The notes: generated by a model from the sequence alone, not told the origin. DNA of 64,000 nt from Azospirillum oryzae (GCF_900177515.1 NZ_FXAK01000001.1:618001-682000), one strand, 5' to 3'; positions 36,733 to 46,063 are shown, counted from the stretch's first letter. Numbers and translations: made by a program.

Positions 36733-37308
36733 TCATGGGACGCGCACCCGGTCGATCTGCTCCGGGTCGGGGGTGCCGTTCGCCCGCAGCAGCACCGCCT
36801 CGCCCGATGCCGGGAAGATGCCGGTCAGAGCGGTGACGGTGACCTGATGGGTGACCAGCACCACCGGCTTGCCGTCGCGCGGCAGGTCGGCCAGGAACTG
36901 GCGCAGCTGGGTGGTCATGTCCTTCTCCTCCTCCTGCCGGCCGAAGAAGGAGTTGAGGGCCGGCATCTCCTTCACCGGGCCGAGGTCGAGCAGGCGGGCG
37001 GTCTCCAGGCAGCGGCACCATTGGCTGGACAGGACCCGCGCCTGATCGATGCCGAGCTGCCGCAGCCGCTCGCCGATCCGTGCCGCCTGGGCCCGGCCGC
37101 CGTCGCCGAGGTTGCGCTGGGTGGCGCAGTCGTCCAGCTTGAAATCGGGCGGATCGCCGGTGCCGGGCGCCTCCGCATGGCGCATCAGCACGACGAGGCC
37201 GGCCGTTTCCAGCGCAGCGGCGGGCGCCGCCGTCGGGGCTGCCGTCAGAACCGGCAGCAGGACGGCGGCGGTCAGGGCCAACAGGGTGCGGCGAAACAAG
37301 GTGGGCAT
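36733..37308 (-). CDS. Secreted histidine phosphatase family protein
   Basis: The 191-residue protein has a signal peptide (FRRTLLALTAAVLLPVLTAA) and a histidine phosphatase domain with the RHA motif in VVLMRHAEAPGTGD, the Arg/Cys-containing SSQWCRCLETARL, and a late His in LVTHQVTVTALTG. Periplasmic phosphatases of this branch remove phosphate from small metabolites or phosphoproteins; the substrate here is unknown. The start at 37308 has GGAG six bases upstream, while earlier in-frame ATGs at 37314 and 37320 are less well placed. It is divergent from the DUF6152 gene. Confidence 0.85.
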   Translation of the reverse strand: MPTLFRRTLLALTAAVLLPVLTAAPTAAPAAALETAGLVVLMRHAEAPGTGDPPDFKLDDCATQRNLGDGGRAQAARIGERLRQLGIDQARVLSSQWCRCLETARLLDLGPVKEMPALNSFFGRQEEEKDMTTQLRQFLADLPRDGKPVVLVTHQVTVTALTGIFPASGEAVLLRANGTPDPEQIDRVRVP

Positions 37309-37407
37309 TGGCATCTCCATTGGGGAGCGGCGCCCCGCCTCCTCTTGCCGGGAGGGCGGCCCACCCCATGTGTGCCGAGAATGCCCGACGAAAGGGAGAG
37401 CGTCATC

Positions 37408-37788
37408 ATGGCCCGCAACCGCCTGCTCAACACCCGATCCCGTATCCTTGTTGCCGCCGGCTTCGCCGTCACGGCGACGGTCGCCCTGCCGGCGCTCGCC
37501 CACCATGGCTGGGGCGGCTATGACGCCGACAGGACGCTGACCCTCAGCGGCACCGTCGAGCAGTTCGCCTTCAGCAATCCGCACGCCATGCTGAACCTGC
37601 AGGCGGACGGCAAGCAGTGGCACGTGGTTCTGGCGCCGCCCAGCCGCATGACCGCGCGCGGACTGCCGGACGGCGCGATCAAGCCCGGCGGGACCGTCAC
37701 CGTTGTCGGCTATGCCAGCAAGTCCGACGCGGCGGAATTGCGGGCGGAGCGCATCACGGTGGGCGGCCAGACGGTCGAGCTGCGCTGA
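37408..37788 (+). CDS. DUF6152 family exported protein
   Basis: The 126-residue protein has a signal peptide ending near ALPALA and a mature part starting HHGWGGYDADRTLTLSGTVE, the DUF6152 signature, with later NPHAMLNLQADGKQWHV. It likely folds as a small periplasmic beta-barrel-like domain. The paired histidines at the mature N-terminus might bind metal, which is inference. GGGAG lies nine bases before the ATG. The stop overlaps the start of the next membrane protein gene, so the two are a translational pair. Confidence 0.82.
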   Translation: MARNRLLNTRSRILVAAGFAVTATVALPALAHHGWGGYDADRTLTLSGTVEQFAFSNPHAMLNLQADGKQWHVVLAPPSRMTARGLPDGAIKPGGTVTVVGYASKSDAAELRAERITVGGQTVELR

Positions 37789-38291
37789 TGGACCACAGCC
37801 TTGGGCCGGTCGGCCCCGCCTGGCTGGTGGCGCTGGAGACCTCCGGTCTGGGCGACACGCTGCGCCAGTCGCTGTGGCTCTATCCGCTGGTCGAGGTGCT
37901 GCACATCCTGGGGCTGGCGCTGCTGGTCGGATCGATCGCCGCCTTCGACCTGCGGCTGATGGGACTGCATGCGGGTCTGCCGGCCGGGGCGCTGTCGCGG
38001 CTGCTGCTGCCGGTGGCGGTGGTCGGCTTCGTCCTGGTGGTGCCGACCGGCATCCTGCTGTTCATCAGCGAAGCGACGGCGCTGGCGCGCAATCCCGCCT
38101 TCCTGGTCAAGATGGGGCTGATGCTGGCGGCATTGGGCAACATCGCCCTGTTCCACCGGGGCGCCGGCAGGCGGATCGCCGGTTGGGGCGGGGGAGGGCG
38201 GCCACCGCCGGCCGCCCGCGTGGCCGGGGTGGTCTCCCTCCTGCTGTGGATCGCGGTTTTGGCGTCGGGACGGCTGATCGCCTACCTGTAG
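37788..38291 (+). CDS. DUF6644 family membrane protein
   Basis: The 167-residue protein has four to five membrane helices; VEVLHILGLALLVGSIAAFD with two helix-facing polar sites and NPAFLVKMGLMLAALGNI are typical of the DUF6644 family, often found next to DUF6152 proteins. A conserved His in the first of these could bind a cofactor or metal. Its ATG shares one base with the DUF6152 stop. The function is unknown; a role with the exported partner in the envelope is likely. Confidence 0.78.
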   Translation: MDHSLGPVGPAWLVALETSGLGDTLRQSLWLYPLVEVLHILGLALLVGSIAAFDLRLMGLHAGLPAGALSRLLLPVAVVGFVLVVPTGILLFISEATALARNPAFLVKMGLMLAALGNIALFHRGAGRRIAGWGGGGRPPPAARVAGVVSLLLWIAVLASGRLIAYL

Positions 38292-38293
38292 CC

Positions 38294-39124
38294 TCAGCCC
38301 TGTTCGACGAAGTCGGTGCTGCGGGTCACGCTTTCCCAGGCGTCGATTTCCGCGATCATGGCGTCGAGCTTGCCGCGGGCCCGGTTGAGCGCGTCGGAGC
38401 CCAGCAGCAGATGGAGCGGCGGGCTGTCGGAACGGACGGCGGCCAGGATGGCCTGCGCCGCGCGATCCGGGTCGCCGAGCTGGCGGCCGGCCATGCCGTC
38501 GAAGGCGGACGACATCCGCCCGACGCTGTCGGCGTAGGCCGCGTCCTCGGCAGCGCTCTTGCGGATCGAATGGGTCGACAGGAAGTCGGTGCGGAAGGCG
38601 CCGGGCGCGACGGCCGTCACTCTGATGCCGAGCGGGCCGACCTCCTGCGCAAGACTGGAGGACAATCCCTCCAGGGCGTGCTTGGCCGCCGCGTAGAGAC
38701 CGGAACCGGCGCCGGGCGCCCGTCCGGCGATGGAGGTGACGTTCACGATGTGCCCTGTTCCCTGGGCGCGCAGGCGGGGCAGGGCGGCGCGGATGATGCG
38801 GAAGGGGGCGAACACGTCGACCGCGAACAGCCGGGCGACCTCGTCGTCGCTCGCCTGTTCGACCGCCCCCAGCAGGCCGTAGCCCGCATTGTTGACGATC
38901 ACGTCGATGCGGCCGGCGAGCGCGAAGGCCTGGCCGACGGCGGCCTCGGCGGCATCGCCGTCGGCGAGATCGGCGGTCAGGACATGCAGGGTGCCGTGCC
39001 CGGCGGAGAGGTCCGGCCTGCCGCCGCGGACGGTGCCGATGACGGTGTCGCCCTGCGCAAGGGCCGCCTTGGCGAGTGCCAGCCCAAGGCCGCGCGAGAT
39101 GCCGGTGATGAACCATGTGGTCAT
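38294..39124 (-). CDS. Short-chain dehydrogenase/reductase
   Basis: The 276-residue protein is a classical SDR: cofactor loop FITGISRGLGLALAKAAL at the N-terminus, DLAD and NNAGYG motifs, catalytic Ser in VNVTSIAGR and the YAAAKHALEG Tyr/Lys pair around residues 150-160. The TGISRGLG form and overall length fit the SDR5-like oxidoreductases of unknown substrate common in proteobacteria. GAAAGGAGA precedes the ATG at 39124. It is divergent from a LysR gene by 106 bases, which is probably its regulator. Confidence 0.9.
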   Translation of the reverse strand: MTTWFITGISRGLGLALAKAALAQGDTVIGTVRGGRPDLSAGHGTLHVLTADLADGDAAEAAVGQAFALAGRIDVIVNNAGYGLLGAVEQASDDEVARLFAVDVFAPFRIIRAALPRLRAQGTGHIVNVTSIAGRAPGAGSGLYAAAKHALEGLSSSLAQEVGPLGIRVTAVAPGAFRTDFLSTHSIRKSAAEDAAYADSVGRMSSAFDGMAGRQLGDPDRAAQAILAAVRSDSPPLHLLLGSDALNRARGKLDAMIAEIDAWESVTRSTDFVEQG

Positions 39125-39230
39125 GGAAGTCTCCTTTCGCGGCCAGAGATACATCCGGTGGCGGGCTTACAGAATGACCGGATTTCTGATGAAACTTGTA
39201 AGCCTAGCTGAAAAGTGGTTTCCTTGCGGT

Positions 39231-40211
39231 ATGGATCCCTTGCTCTCCGGCAGCGACTACAACCAGCTTCGCGCGTTCCTCGCCGTCGGCGAGACGCTGA
39301 GTTTCAGCCGCGCGGCGGAGCGGCTGGGCGTTTCCCCGTCGGCGCTCAGCCAGCTGGTGCGCGGGTTCGAGGAGCGGGTGGGAGTGCGGCTGCTCAACCG
39401 GACCACGCGCAGCGTCGCGCTGACCGACGCCGGCGAGAATCTGTTCCGGCGCGTCCAGCCGGCCGTCTCCGAACTCGGCGACGCCATCGGGCAGGTGCGC
39501 CGGTATCGCGAACGCCCGTCCGGCATCGTGCGCGTCCACAGTTTCCGCGCGGCGGCGGAACTCTACATCGAGCCGATGCTGGCGGATTTCGCCCGCGACT
39601 TTCCGGACGTCGTGCTGGACATCACACTGGACGACGCGGTGGTGGATCTGGTGGCCGGCGGCTTCGACGCGGCCATCCGGATCGGCGAAGTGATCGACCG
39701 CGACATGATCGCCGTGCGTCTCGGTCCGGACCTGCGGCAGATCGCCGTGGCGTCGCCCGACTATCTCGATCGTCATGGCCGGCCGGCTCATCCGCGCGAT
39801 CTGGTCGGCCATCGCTGCATCCGCTGGCGCTGGCCGGGCCATGTGATGCCCTACGCCTGGGAGTTCTTCGGCAACGGTTCCTGGTTCGAGGTCGCGGTCG
39901 AGGGGCCGCTGATCTTCAACGACAAGGACATGGCGTTGCGTGCGACCCTGCGGGGAATCGGAATCGGCTTCTGCGTCGAGGATGCGGTGGCCGGCCATAT
40001 CGCGGCGGGAGAGCTGGTTCCGCTGCTGGAGGACTGGTCCGCCGCCTTTCCCGGCCGGTTCCTGTGCTATCCGCGCCAACGGCAGATGGCCCCGGCCTTG
40101 CGGGCCTTCATCGACGCGGTTCGCGCGGTAGATTCCAAGGCGATCGGTTCCAGGGCGGGCGAGGATGTGGATGCCGGGCACGGCATGCAGGCCCGCGGCA
40201 AGGAGGAGTGA
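39231..40211 (+). CDS. LysR-family regulator divergent from SDR
   Basis: The 326-residue regulator has the HTH SFSRAAERLGVSPSALSQLV in the first 60 residues and a substrate-binding domain containing FDAAIRIGEVIDRDMIAVRL, typical of the CrgA/AaeR-like group that controls small oxidoreductase genes. The ATG at 39231 gives a normal N-terminus MDPLLSGSDYNQLRAFLAV; upstream in-frame codons are rejected as they lie in the intergenic region. The divergent SDR gene is the expected target. Confidence 0.9.
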   Translation: MDPLLSGSDYNQLRAFLAVGETLSFSRAAERLGVSPSALSQLVRGFEERVGVRLLNRTTRSVALTDAGENLFRRVQPAVSELGDAIGQVRRYRERPSGIVRVHSFRAAAELYIEPMLADFARDFPDVVLDITLDDAVVDLVAGGFDAAIRIGEVIDRDMIAVRLGPDLRQIAVASPDYLDRHGRPAHPRDLVGHRCIRWRWPGHVMPYAWEFFGNGSWFEVAVEGPLIFNDKDMALRATLRGIGIGFCVEDAVAGHIAAGELVPLLEDWSAAFPGRFLCYPRQRQMAPALRAFIDAVRAVDSKAIGSRAGEDVDAGHGMQARGKEE

Positions 40212-40464
40212 TCCGGCAGCAGCCGGAACCGGATAGAGCCCGGTATCGCCGAAGGCTTACCGCCGTAACTGGGTACCACCGGCGAGGATCGCGATTGCGC
40301 CAGACGCATCGGTCGTTTGTGCCGGATTTTCGCCGGATGACGGCAGCGCGTGCCCGGGTGGGCGGGTGTATGTCTTTCGATCGTTGGAAATTTTCGTTCC
40401 ACCGCTGATCTGTTGTGCAGTGCGACAGGGGCAGTGGTCGCAACGACTCCGGGATGATCGAAGC

Positions 40465-41247
40465 ATGACCCCAAGCGAACGCCCGAAAACGGGGCGCCCA
40501 AGCGTCTTCCACACCAGCCGCCGCCGGTTCCTCGCCACCACCGCCATGGGGCTGGTGGCGCTGTCGGCTTCCGGCGCCCACGCGAAGATCCTGTTCGGCA
40601 CCGGGCTGCCCTGGGATTCCGGCGCCATCGAGCCGCCGCGGCAGGTGCTGCCCGGCCCCTGGACCTTTTTCACCGCGCGCGAGGCGGAGATGGTGGAGGC
40701 CATCGCCGAGCGGCTGATCCCCGCCGACGACCTCAGCGTCAGCGGCAAGGACGCCGGCTGCGCCGTGTTCATCGACCGGCAGCTGTCCGGCCATTACGGC
40801 AGCTCCGAACGGCTCTACATGAAGGGTCCGTTCCAGCAGGGCCTGCCGACCCAGGGCGACCAGAGCGGCCTGACCCCGGCGGTGAGATACCGCCAGGGGT
40901 TGAAGGCGCTGGACGAGCACTGCCGCCGGACCATGGGGGGCAAGAGCTTCACCGAGCTGTCGCCGGAGCAGAAGGACCAGCTCCTGACCGCGATGGAGAA
41001 AGACGAGGTGAAGTTCGATGGACCGGTCAGCGCCGTCAGCTTCTTCGGCCAGATCCTGAAGAACACCATGGAGGGGTTCTTCGCCGATCCCGTCTATGGC
41101 GGCAACCGCGACATGGTCAGCTGGAAGATGATCGGCTTTCCCGGCACCCGCTACGACTATCGGGACCATGTGCTGAAGCACAATCAGAAATATACGCTGC
41201 CGCCGGTGTCGATCGGCGGGCGCAGCGACTGGGCCAGGAAGGGCTGA
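40465..41247 (+). CDS. Gluconate 2-dehydrogenase subunit 3-like small subunit
   Basis: The 260-residue protein has a twin-arginine signal (SRRRFLATTAM, residues 18-28) and the gluconate dehydrogenase subunit 3 domain, seen as FTAREAEMVEAIAERLIPAD and later the SFFGQILKNTMEGFFADPVY and GFPGTRYDY motifs. In such complexes the small subunit carries the TAT signal for the folded, FAD-loaded large subunit, which itself has none; that is the case here. It is the first gene of a three-gene operon with a GMC flavoprotein (three-base gap) and a triheme cytochrome c. Confidence 0.9.
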   Translation: MTPSERPKTGRPSVFHTSRRRFLATTAMGLVALSASGAHAKILFGTGLPWDSGAIEPPRQVLPGPWTFFTAREAEMVEAIAERLIPADDLSVSGKDAGCAVFIDRQLSGHYGSSERLYMKGPFQQGLPTQGDQSGLTPAVRYRQGLKALDEHCRRTMGGKSFTELSPEQKDQLLTAMEKDEVKFDGPVSAVSFFGQILKNTMEGFFADPVYGGNRDMVSWKMIGFPGTRYDYRDHVLKHNQKYTLPPVSIGGRSDWARKG

Positions 41248-41250
41248 GGA

Positions 41251-43023
41251 ATGGCGCGCAAACTTCCCCGCAAGGATGTGGTGGTCATCGGGCTGGGCTG
41301 GACCGGCTCGATCATCGCGAACGAGCTGTGCGACGAGGGGCTGGACGTGGTGGCGCTGGAGCGCGGCCCCTGGCGCGACACCGCCACCGACTTCAACATC
41401 GGCTATGCCCCGGACGAGCTGCGCTACAACGTCCGACAGGAACTGATGCTGCGCCCGGCGCAGGAGACGGTCACCGCCCGCAACAATGCCGGCCAGACGG
41501 CGCTGCCGATGCGGCAGTTCGGCTCCTTCCATCCCGGCAACGGCGTCGGCGGCGCCGGCGTGCATTGGGCCGGCATCACCTGGCGCTTCTCGCCGGCCGA
41601 CTTCCGGCTGCGGTCCCATTATACCGAGCGCTATGGTGCCCAGAGCATACCGGAGGACATGACCATCCAGGACTGGGGCGTGACCTATGAGGACATGGAG
41701 CCCTATTACGACAAGTTCGAGTATCTGGCCGGCGTGTCGGGCAAGGCCGGCAACCTGAACGGCCGGATGCAGGAGGGCGGCAATCCCTTCGAGGGCGCGC
41801 GTGCCCGCGAGTACCCCAACCCGCCGATGATGCAGACTTACGGCCCCACCCTGTTCGCGGAGACGGCGGCCAATATGGGCTACAAGCCCTTTCCGATCCC
41901 GTCCTCGCTGCTGTCGCGCACCTACACCAACCCGCTGGGCGTGACGATGGGGCAATGCACCTTCTGCGGCTTCTGCACCAATTACGGCTGTGCCAACTAT
42001 TCGAAGGCGAGCGCGCAGACCACGGTGCTGCCGGTGCTGATGCGCAAGTCCAACTTCGAACTCCGCACCCTGTGCGAGGTGTTGAAGGTCAATCTCGATC
42101 CCAGCGGCAGGAAGGCAACCGGCGTCACCTACATCGACACCTCGGGCAACGAGTACGAACAGCCGGCCGATCTGGTGGTGCTCTGCGCCTTCATGCTGGA
42201 CAATGTGCGGCTGATGCTGCTGTCCGGCATCGGCACGCCCTACGACCACCAAACCGGGAAGGGGACGCTGGGGCGGAATTTCTGCTACCAGATGGCCAAT
42301 CAGGTCGTCGGCTTCTTCGATCCCGCCAAATACAACTTCAACAACTTCATCGGCGGCGGCGCCACCGGCATGGCGATCGACGAATTCAACAACGACAATT
42401 TCGACCATGGGCCGCTGGGCTTCCTCGGCGGCGGCAGCACGCGCTGCGCGCCCATCGGGGCGGAGCCGATCAGCAGGCGGCCGACCCCGCCGGGCAGTCC
42501 GACCTGGGGATCGGGCTGGAAGAAGGCGATGCGCGACAGCTATCTCAGCAATCTCAGCGTCGGCTGCGAGGCCAGCAGCTATGCCAACCGCGGCAATTTC
42601 CTGGACCTCGACCCCACCTACACCGACCGGCTCGGCCGGCCGCTGATGCGCATCACCTTCGACTTCCCCGAGAACGACCTGAAGATGTCGGCCTACGTCA
42701 CCAAGAAGGTGGCGGAGATCGTTCGCGCCATGGGGGCGCAGCAGATCGACGAGAACCCGCGTACCGGCCACTGGTCGGTGGTGCCCTACCAGTCAACCCA
42801 TGTGGTCGGCGGCACGGCGATGGGGATGGACCCCTCCACCAGCGTGGTCAACCCGTACCTGCAGAGCTGGGACGTGCCGAACGTCTTCACCGTCGGGGCC
42901 AACGTGTTCCCGCAGAATTCCGGCTACAACCCGACCGGAACGGTGGGGGCGCTGGCCTTCCGCGCGGCGGACGCGATCCGCAGCCGCTACCTGAAATCCC
43001 CCGGCCCGCTGGTGCACGCATGA
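41251..43023 (+). CDS. GMC-family FAD dehydrogenase large subunit
   Basis: The 590-residue flavoprotein begins with the FAD motif VVVIGLGWTGSI (GxGxxG at 14-19). It has a CX2CX2CX4C group at Cys236, 239, 242 and 247 (CTFCGFCTNYGC) that matches the iron-sulfur site of gluconate 2-dehydrogenase and FAD-glucose dehydrogenase large subunits, and the GMC active-site pair, His in STHVVGGTAMGMD and Asn in NSGYNPTGTVG. It oxidises a sugar, sugar acid or polyol in the periplasm and gives electrons to the cytochrome subunit. The substrate (gluconate, glucose, sorbitol, other) is not decided by sequence. It lacks its own signal, using the TAT partner. Confidence 0.92.
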   Translation: MARKLPRKDVVVIGLGWTGSIIANELCDEGLDVVALERGPWRDTATDFNIGYAPDELRYNVRQELMLRPAQETVTARNNAGQTALPMRQFGSFHPGNGVGGAGVHWAGITWRFSPADFRLRSHYTERYGAQSIPEDMTIQDWGVTYEDMEPYYDKFEYLAGVSGKAGNLNGRMQEGGNPFEGARAREYPNPPMMQTYGPTLFAETAANMGYKPFPIPSSLLSRTYTNPLGVTMGQCTFCGFCTNYGCANYSKASAQTTVLPVLMRKSNFELRTLCEVLKVNLDPSGRKATGVTYIDTSGNEYEQPADLVVLCAFMLDNVRLMLLSGIGTPYDHQTGKGTLGRNFCYQMANQVVGFFDPAKYNFNNFIGGGATGMAIDEFNNDNFDHGPLGFLGGGSTRCAPIGAEPISRRPTPPGSPTWGSGWKKAMRDSYLSNLSVGCEASSYANRGNFLDLDPTYTDRLGRPLMRITFDFPENDLKMSAYVTKKVAEIVRAMGAQQIDENPRTGHWSVVPYQSTHVVGGTAMGMDPSTSVVNPYLQSWDVPNVFTVGANVFPQNSGYNPTGTVGALAFRAADAIRSRYLKSPGPLVHA

Positions 43024-44270
43024 CCCGGAACCGTCTCGCCATCGCCGCCGCCGCCCTGCTGGTCTCGGCGGCGGTGCCGGCCATCCTCGCCGTGCCGGCG
43101 CGCGCCGACGACCAGGATTTCTCTCTGATCGAGCGCGGGCGCTATGTCGCCACCGCCGCCGACTGCGTCGCCTGCCACAGCGTGCCGGGCGGCAAGCCCT
43201 ATGCCGGCGGAACGGCGCTGCAGACCCCCTTCGGCACGCTGGTCGCCCCCAACATCACGCCGGACCGCGAGACCGGGATCGGCAACTGGACCGAGGAGGA
43301 TTTGCGCAGCACGCTGCGCGACGGCATCGGCCGCGGCGGCAAGCGGCTCTATCCCGCCATGCCCTATCCGGCCTATACGCGGATGACCGATGACGACATC
43401 CACGCGCTGTGGGCCTACCTGCGCACGCTGCCGCCGGTGAGCAACGCGGTCGAGGCCAACCAGCTGCCGTTCCCCTTCAACATCCGCCTGCTGATGGCGG
43501 GGTGGAACCTGCTGAACTTCGAGCCGGAGCGCTTCAAGCCCGACCCGCAGAAGTCGGCGGAGTGGAACCGCGGCGCCTATCTGGTGCAGGCGCTGGGCCA
43601 TTGCGGCACCTGCCACACGCCGAAGACCATGCTGGGCGCCGACGACACCGACCGCGCCCTGCAGGGCGCCAACCTCCAGGCCTGGTACGCGCCGTCGATC
43701 ACGTCCGATTCACGCCAGGGCATCGGCGGCTGGACGGCCGACCAGCTCGTCGCCTATCTGAAGACGGGGGTGAACCACCAGTCGCTGGCCTCCGGCCCGA
43801 TGGCGGAGGAGATCCAGAACTCCAGCTCCAAGATGACCGACGCCGACCTGAACGCCATCGCCACCTATCTGCTGGACCGGAAGCCGCCGGAGCGGACGGC
43901 GCCGACGGCGCTGGCGGCGGACGATGCGCGGATGAAGACAGGCGGGGCGGTCTACACCGACAGCTGCATGGCCTGCCATGGCGGCGACGGCAAGGGCCAG
44001 ACCTTCCTGTTTCCGACGCTGGCCGACAGCGGGGTGGTGCAGGCCGACGACCCGACGACGCTGATCCGGCTGGTGCTGGACGGCTCCCGCGCGGTGGCGA
44101 CCGGCGCCCGGCCGACCGGCCCGGCGATGCCGCCGCTGGGCTGGCGGCTGAACGACGCCGATGTGGCGGCGGTCGTCACCTATATCCGCAACAGCTGGAG
44201 CAACGCCGCGCCGCCGGTCGGCGCCGACGAGGTGGCGAAGGTGCGGAAGGCCCTGGCGCAGGCGGACTGA
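43020..44270 (+). CDS. Triheme cytochrome c subunit of the membrane dehydrogenase
   Basis: The 416-residue protein has a signal peptide (AIAAAALLVSAAVPAILA) and three heme c sites: CVACH at 49-53, CGTCH at 195-199 and CMACH at 316-320. This matches the cytochrome subunits of gluconate, sorbitol and alcohol dehydrogenases, which carry electrons to ubiquinone. No clear C-terminal membrane anchor is seen. The start overlaps the GMC stop as ATGA. A TCCGCTAGCGGA palindrome at 44285-44296 lies between this gene and the convergent unknown gene. Confidence 0.92.
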   Translation: MTRNRLAIAAAALLVSAAVPAILAVPARADDQDFSLIERGRYVATAADCVACHSVPGGKPYAGGTALQTPFGTLVAPNITPDRETGIGNWTEEDLRSTLRDGIGRGGKRLYPAMPYPAYTRMTDDDIHALWAYLRTLPPVSNAVEANQLPFPFNIRLLMAGWNLLNFEPERFKPDPQKSAEWNRGAYLVQALGHCGTCHTPKTMLGADDTDRALQGANLQAWYAPSITSDSRQGIGGWTADQLVAYLKTGVNHQSLASGPMAEEIQNSSSKMTDADLNAIATYLLDRKPPERTAPTALAADDARMKTGGAVYTDSCMACHGGDGKGQTFLFPTLADSGVVQADDPTTLIRLVLDGSRAVATGARPTGPAMPPLGWRLNDADVAAVVTYIRNSWSNAAPPVGADEVAKVRKALAQAD

Positions 44271-44288
44271 CGACGGCCGCGGGGTCCG

Positions 44289-44873
44289 CTAGCGGAACTT
44301 GAAGGGCAGGCGGACCCCCATGGCGGCCGTGTTGAAGCCGGCGGACATGAAGGCGTTGTTCATGTACTCCATGCCCTTCAGCCGATTGATGACATAGCTG
44401 TCCTTCCTGTCGACCTGCGCGAGCGACCAGCCGCTGAACCAGGGCTGCACGGTCCCCAGCGCGATGGCCGCCGGTTGGATCAGGGCATCGAACATGTTCG
44501 GGGCCGGGGTGTTGCCCAGCGCGGCGTTCAGGGTGGCGCTTCGCTTTCCCCACCAGCTCTTGCGGCCGATGTAATAGGCGGACGCGGTGGCGATGGTGGC
44601 GGCGGCGGCCTTGGTCGTGTTGGTGACGCCGTCCGATTCCAGGTTCATCGGTCCCCAATGGCCGTCGCCCTTGCTCGTGTCCTGGTCGAGCAGCCATTCC
44701 TGGATGACCTTCACCTTCGCCTTCGACGGCGACTGCTTGAACTGCTCCAGGCAGGTCAGGAACACCGCCTCGGCGGCGCCGCCGCTGACGGCCGCCCACA
44801 TCAGCACCATCGGGCGCTCGTTCAGGCTGAGCGTGGCGTTCAGAAGTCTGTTGAAGTCGTACGACACCTGCAT
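44289..44873 (-). CDS. Uncharacterised protein
   Basis: I do not recognise this protein of about 194 residues. It begins MQVSYDFNRLLNATLSLNER, contains two moderately hydrophobic segments (VLMWAAVSGGAAEAVF, and AAAATIATASAYYIGRKSWW) and a Trp/Gly-rich middle, and ends SAGFNTAAMGVRLPFKFR. The codon use looks coding. The start is uncertain: GAGG lies only two bases before the chosen ATG, and the frame remains open to 44987. It is convergent with the cytochrome gene and lies downstream of an AraC gene on the opposite side of a 147-base gap. Confidence 0.5.
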   Translation of the reverse strand: MQVSYDFNRLLNATLSLNERPMVLMWAAVSGGAAEAVFLTCLEQFKQSPSKAKVKVIQEWLLDQDTSKGDGHWGPMNLESDGVTNTTKAAAATIATASAYYIGRKSWWGKRSATLNAALGNTPAPNMFDALIQPAAIALGTVQPWFSGWSLAQVDRKDSYVINRLKGMEYMNNAFMSAGFNTAAMGVRLPFKFR

Positions 44874-45020
44874 CACCTCGGGGCATGTCAGCGGGGGCCT
44901 GCGCCGCCGACGCGGCGACCGGGACCGGCGGGCCGGACGACATACGCTAGCGTGGCAATGGAGGGCGGGCCATGACCGGGCGTCCAATTTTCCTTGACCC
45001 AGAGTCCGCCGTTTCCGCGG

Positions 45021-46034
45021 TCAGGCGCGAAGCCGGCGCAGCCACTCCGGAAATTCGCCGCCGATGCCGCCGGCGGCGTTCATCTGAGCCGGACCCGTCG
45101 CGGCACCGGGGTGGAGCCCGGCGCGCATCTCGGAGGGGGAGCAGCCGAAGGCGCGGCGGAAGGCCCGGCTGAAATGCGCCTCGCTGGAAAAGCCGCAGGC
45201 GAAGGCGATCTCGCCGATGCGCCGCCGCTCGGCCGGATCGCAGAGATGCTCGCGGATGCGCAGCAGGCGGCGCTCCAGTATATAGCGGTTGACGCCGTGG
45301 TGCGGCTCGAACAGCGTGTAGAGCGCCGACCGCGACAGGCCGAGCGCCCGGCACAGCTGGTCGGGGGACAGGTCCGGGTTCGTCAGGTTGGCGTCGATGT
45401 GGCGCCGCGCCTGCATGATCAGGGTGGCGGCCACCTGCGGCTGCGCCTGGACCAGCGCGTCATGGCTGGGCGCCAGACAGGCGGTGACCATGTCGCGGAT
45501 GACGCGCACGATCTGCGGCGCCTCCTCCACCGTCGCCGCCGGCACGGCCTGGGCCAAAGTCCGCATATGGTCGGCCAGCAGCCGCCCCATGATGCCGCCG
45601 AGGCGCGTGCCATGCAGCGCGTCGGCGCGGGGCAGCATGCCGGTCATGACGTCGCGGGGGATGATGATGCAGGCGCCGTCCAGCCGCATCGGCGGCAGCG
45701 CCAGCGGCTGGCCCATGTCCTTGACCAGGATTTCGTCAGCCCGGTTGCCGGCGGCGCCGGACCGGTCCAGGCGGATGATGAAATGGTCCATGTGGTCGGA
45801 CCGGATCTTCGCGGGCGAGCGGTGGTAGGCCAGCGCATCGACATCCATGGTGCCGACGATCAGCGGTCCCAGATGGGCGCTGGTCGCCGTGCCGGCGAAG
45901 CGGCGGCTGGCATCCTCGTCCAGCGGCGCGATCTCGTAGACCGAGGTCATGGCGTCCCGCCACGCGCCGAACCGCTCCTTCCTTGGAAGAAAGCCGGTGG
46001 AGAAGCGGCGGAACGGAACGGTCTGCGCGGCCAA
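45021..46034 (-). CDS. AraC-family regulator with AraC_binding_2 N-terminal domain
   Basis: The 337-residue protein has an N-terminal ligand domain of the type shared by NitR/FeaR-like regulators (GFLPRKERFGAWRDAMTSVY and AKIRSDHMDHFIIRLDRSG) and a C-terminal pair of HTHs (PDQLCRALGLSRSALYTLFE and IGEIAFACGFSSEAHFSRAF). The start is a TTG at 46034, since the next ATG (residue 29) would cut into the conserved FGAWRD element; there is no ATG or GTG upstream in frame. A palindrome lies 13 bases before the start. The target genes are unclear. Confidence 0.85.
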   Translation of the reverse strand: MAAQTVPFRRFSTGFLPRKERFGAWRDAMTSVYEIAPLDEDASRRFAGTATSAHLGPLIVGTMDVDALAYHRSPAKIRSDHMDHFIIRLDRSGAAGNRADEILVKDMGQPLALPPMRLDGACIIIPRDVMTGMLPRADALHGTRLGGIMGRLLADHMRTLAQAVPAATVEEAPQIVRVIRDMVTACLAPSHDALVQAQPQVAATLIMQARRHIDANLTNPDLSPDQLCRALGLSRSALYTLFEPHHGVNRYILERRLLRIREHLCDPAERRRIGEIAFACGFSSEAHFSRAFRRAFGCSPSEMRAGLHPGAATGPAQMNAAGGIGGEFPEWLRRLRA

Positions 46035-46046
46035 CAGGAAATCCCG

Positions 46047-46063
46047 CGTATAATTCGTATACG
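46047..46063. promoter_or_regulatory. Palindrome CGTATA-n5-TATACG before AraC gene
   Basis: CGTATA (46047-46052) and TATACG (46058-46063) form a perfect six-base dyad immediately upstream of the TTG start of the AraC-family gene. It also contains TATA-like sequence, so it may combine a -10 element and an operator, probably for autoregulation. Confidence 0.45.
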
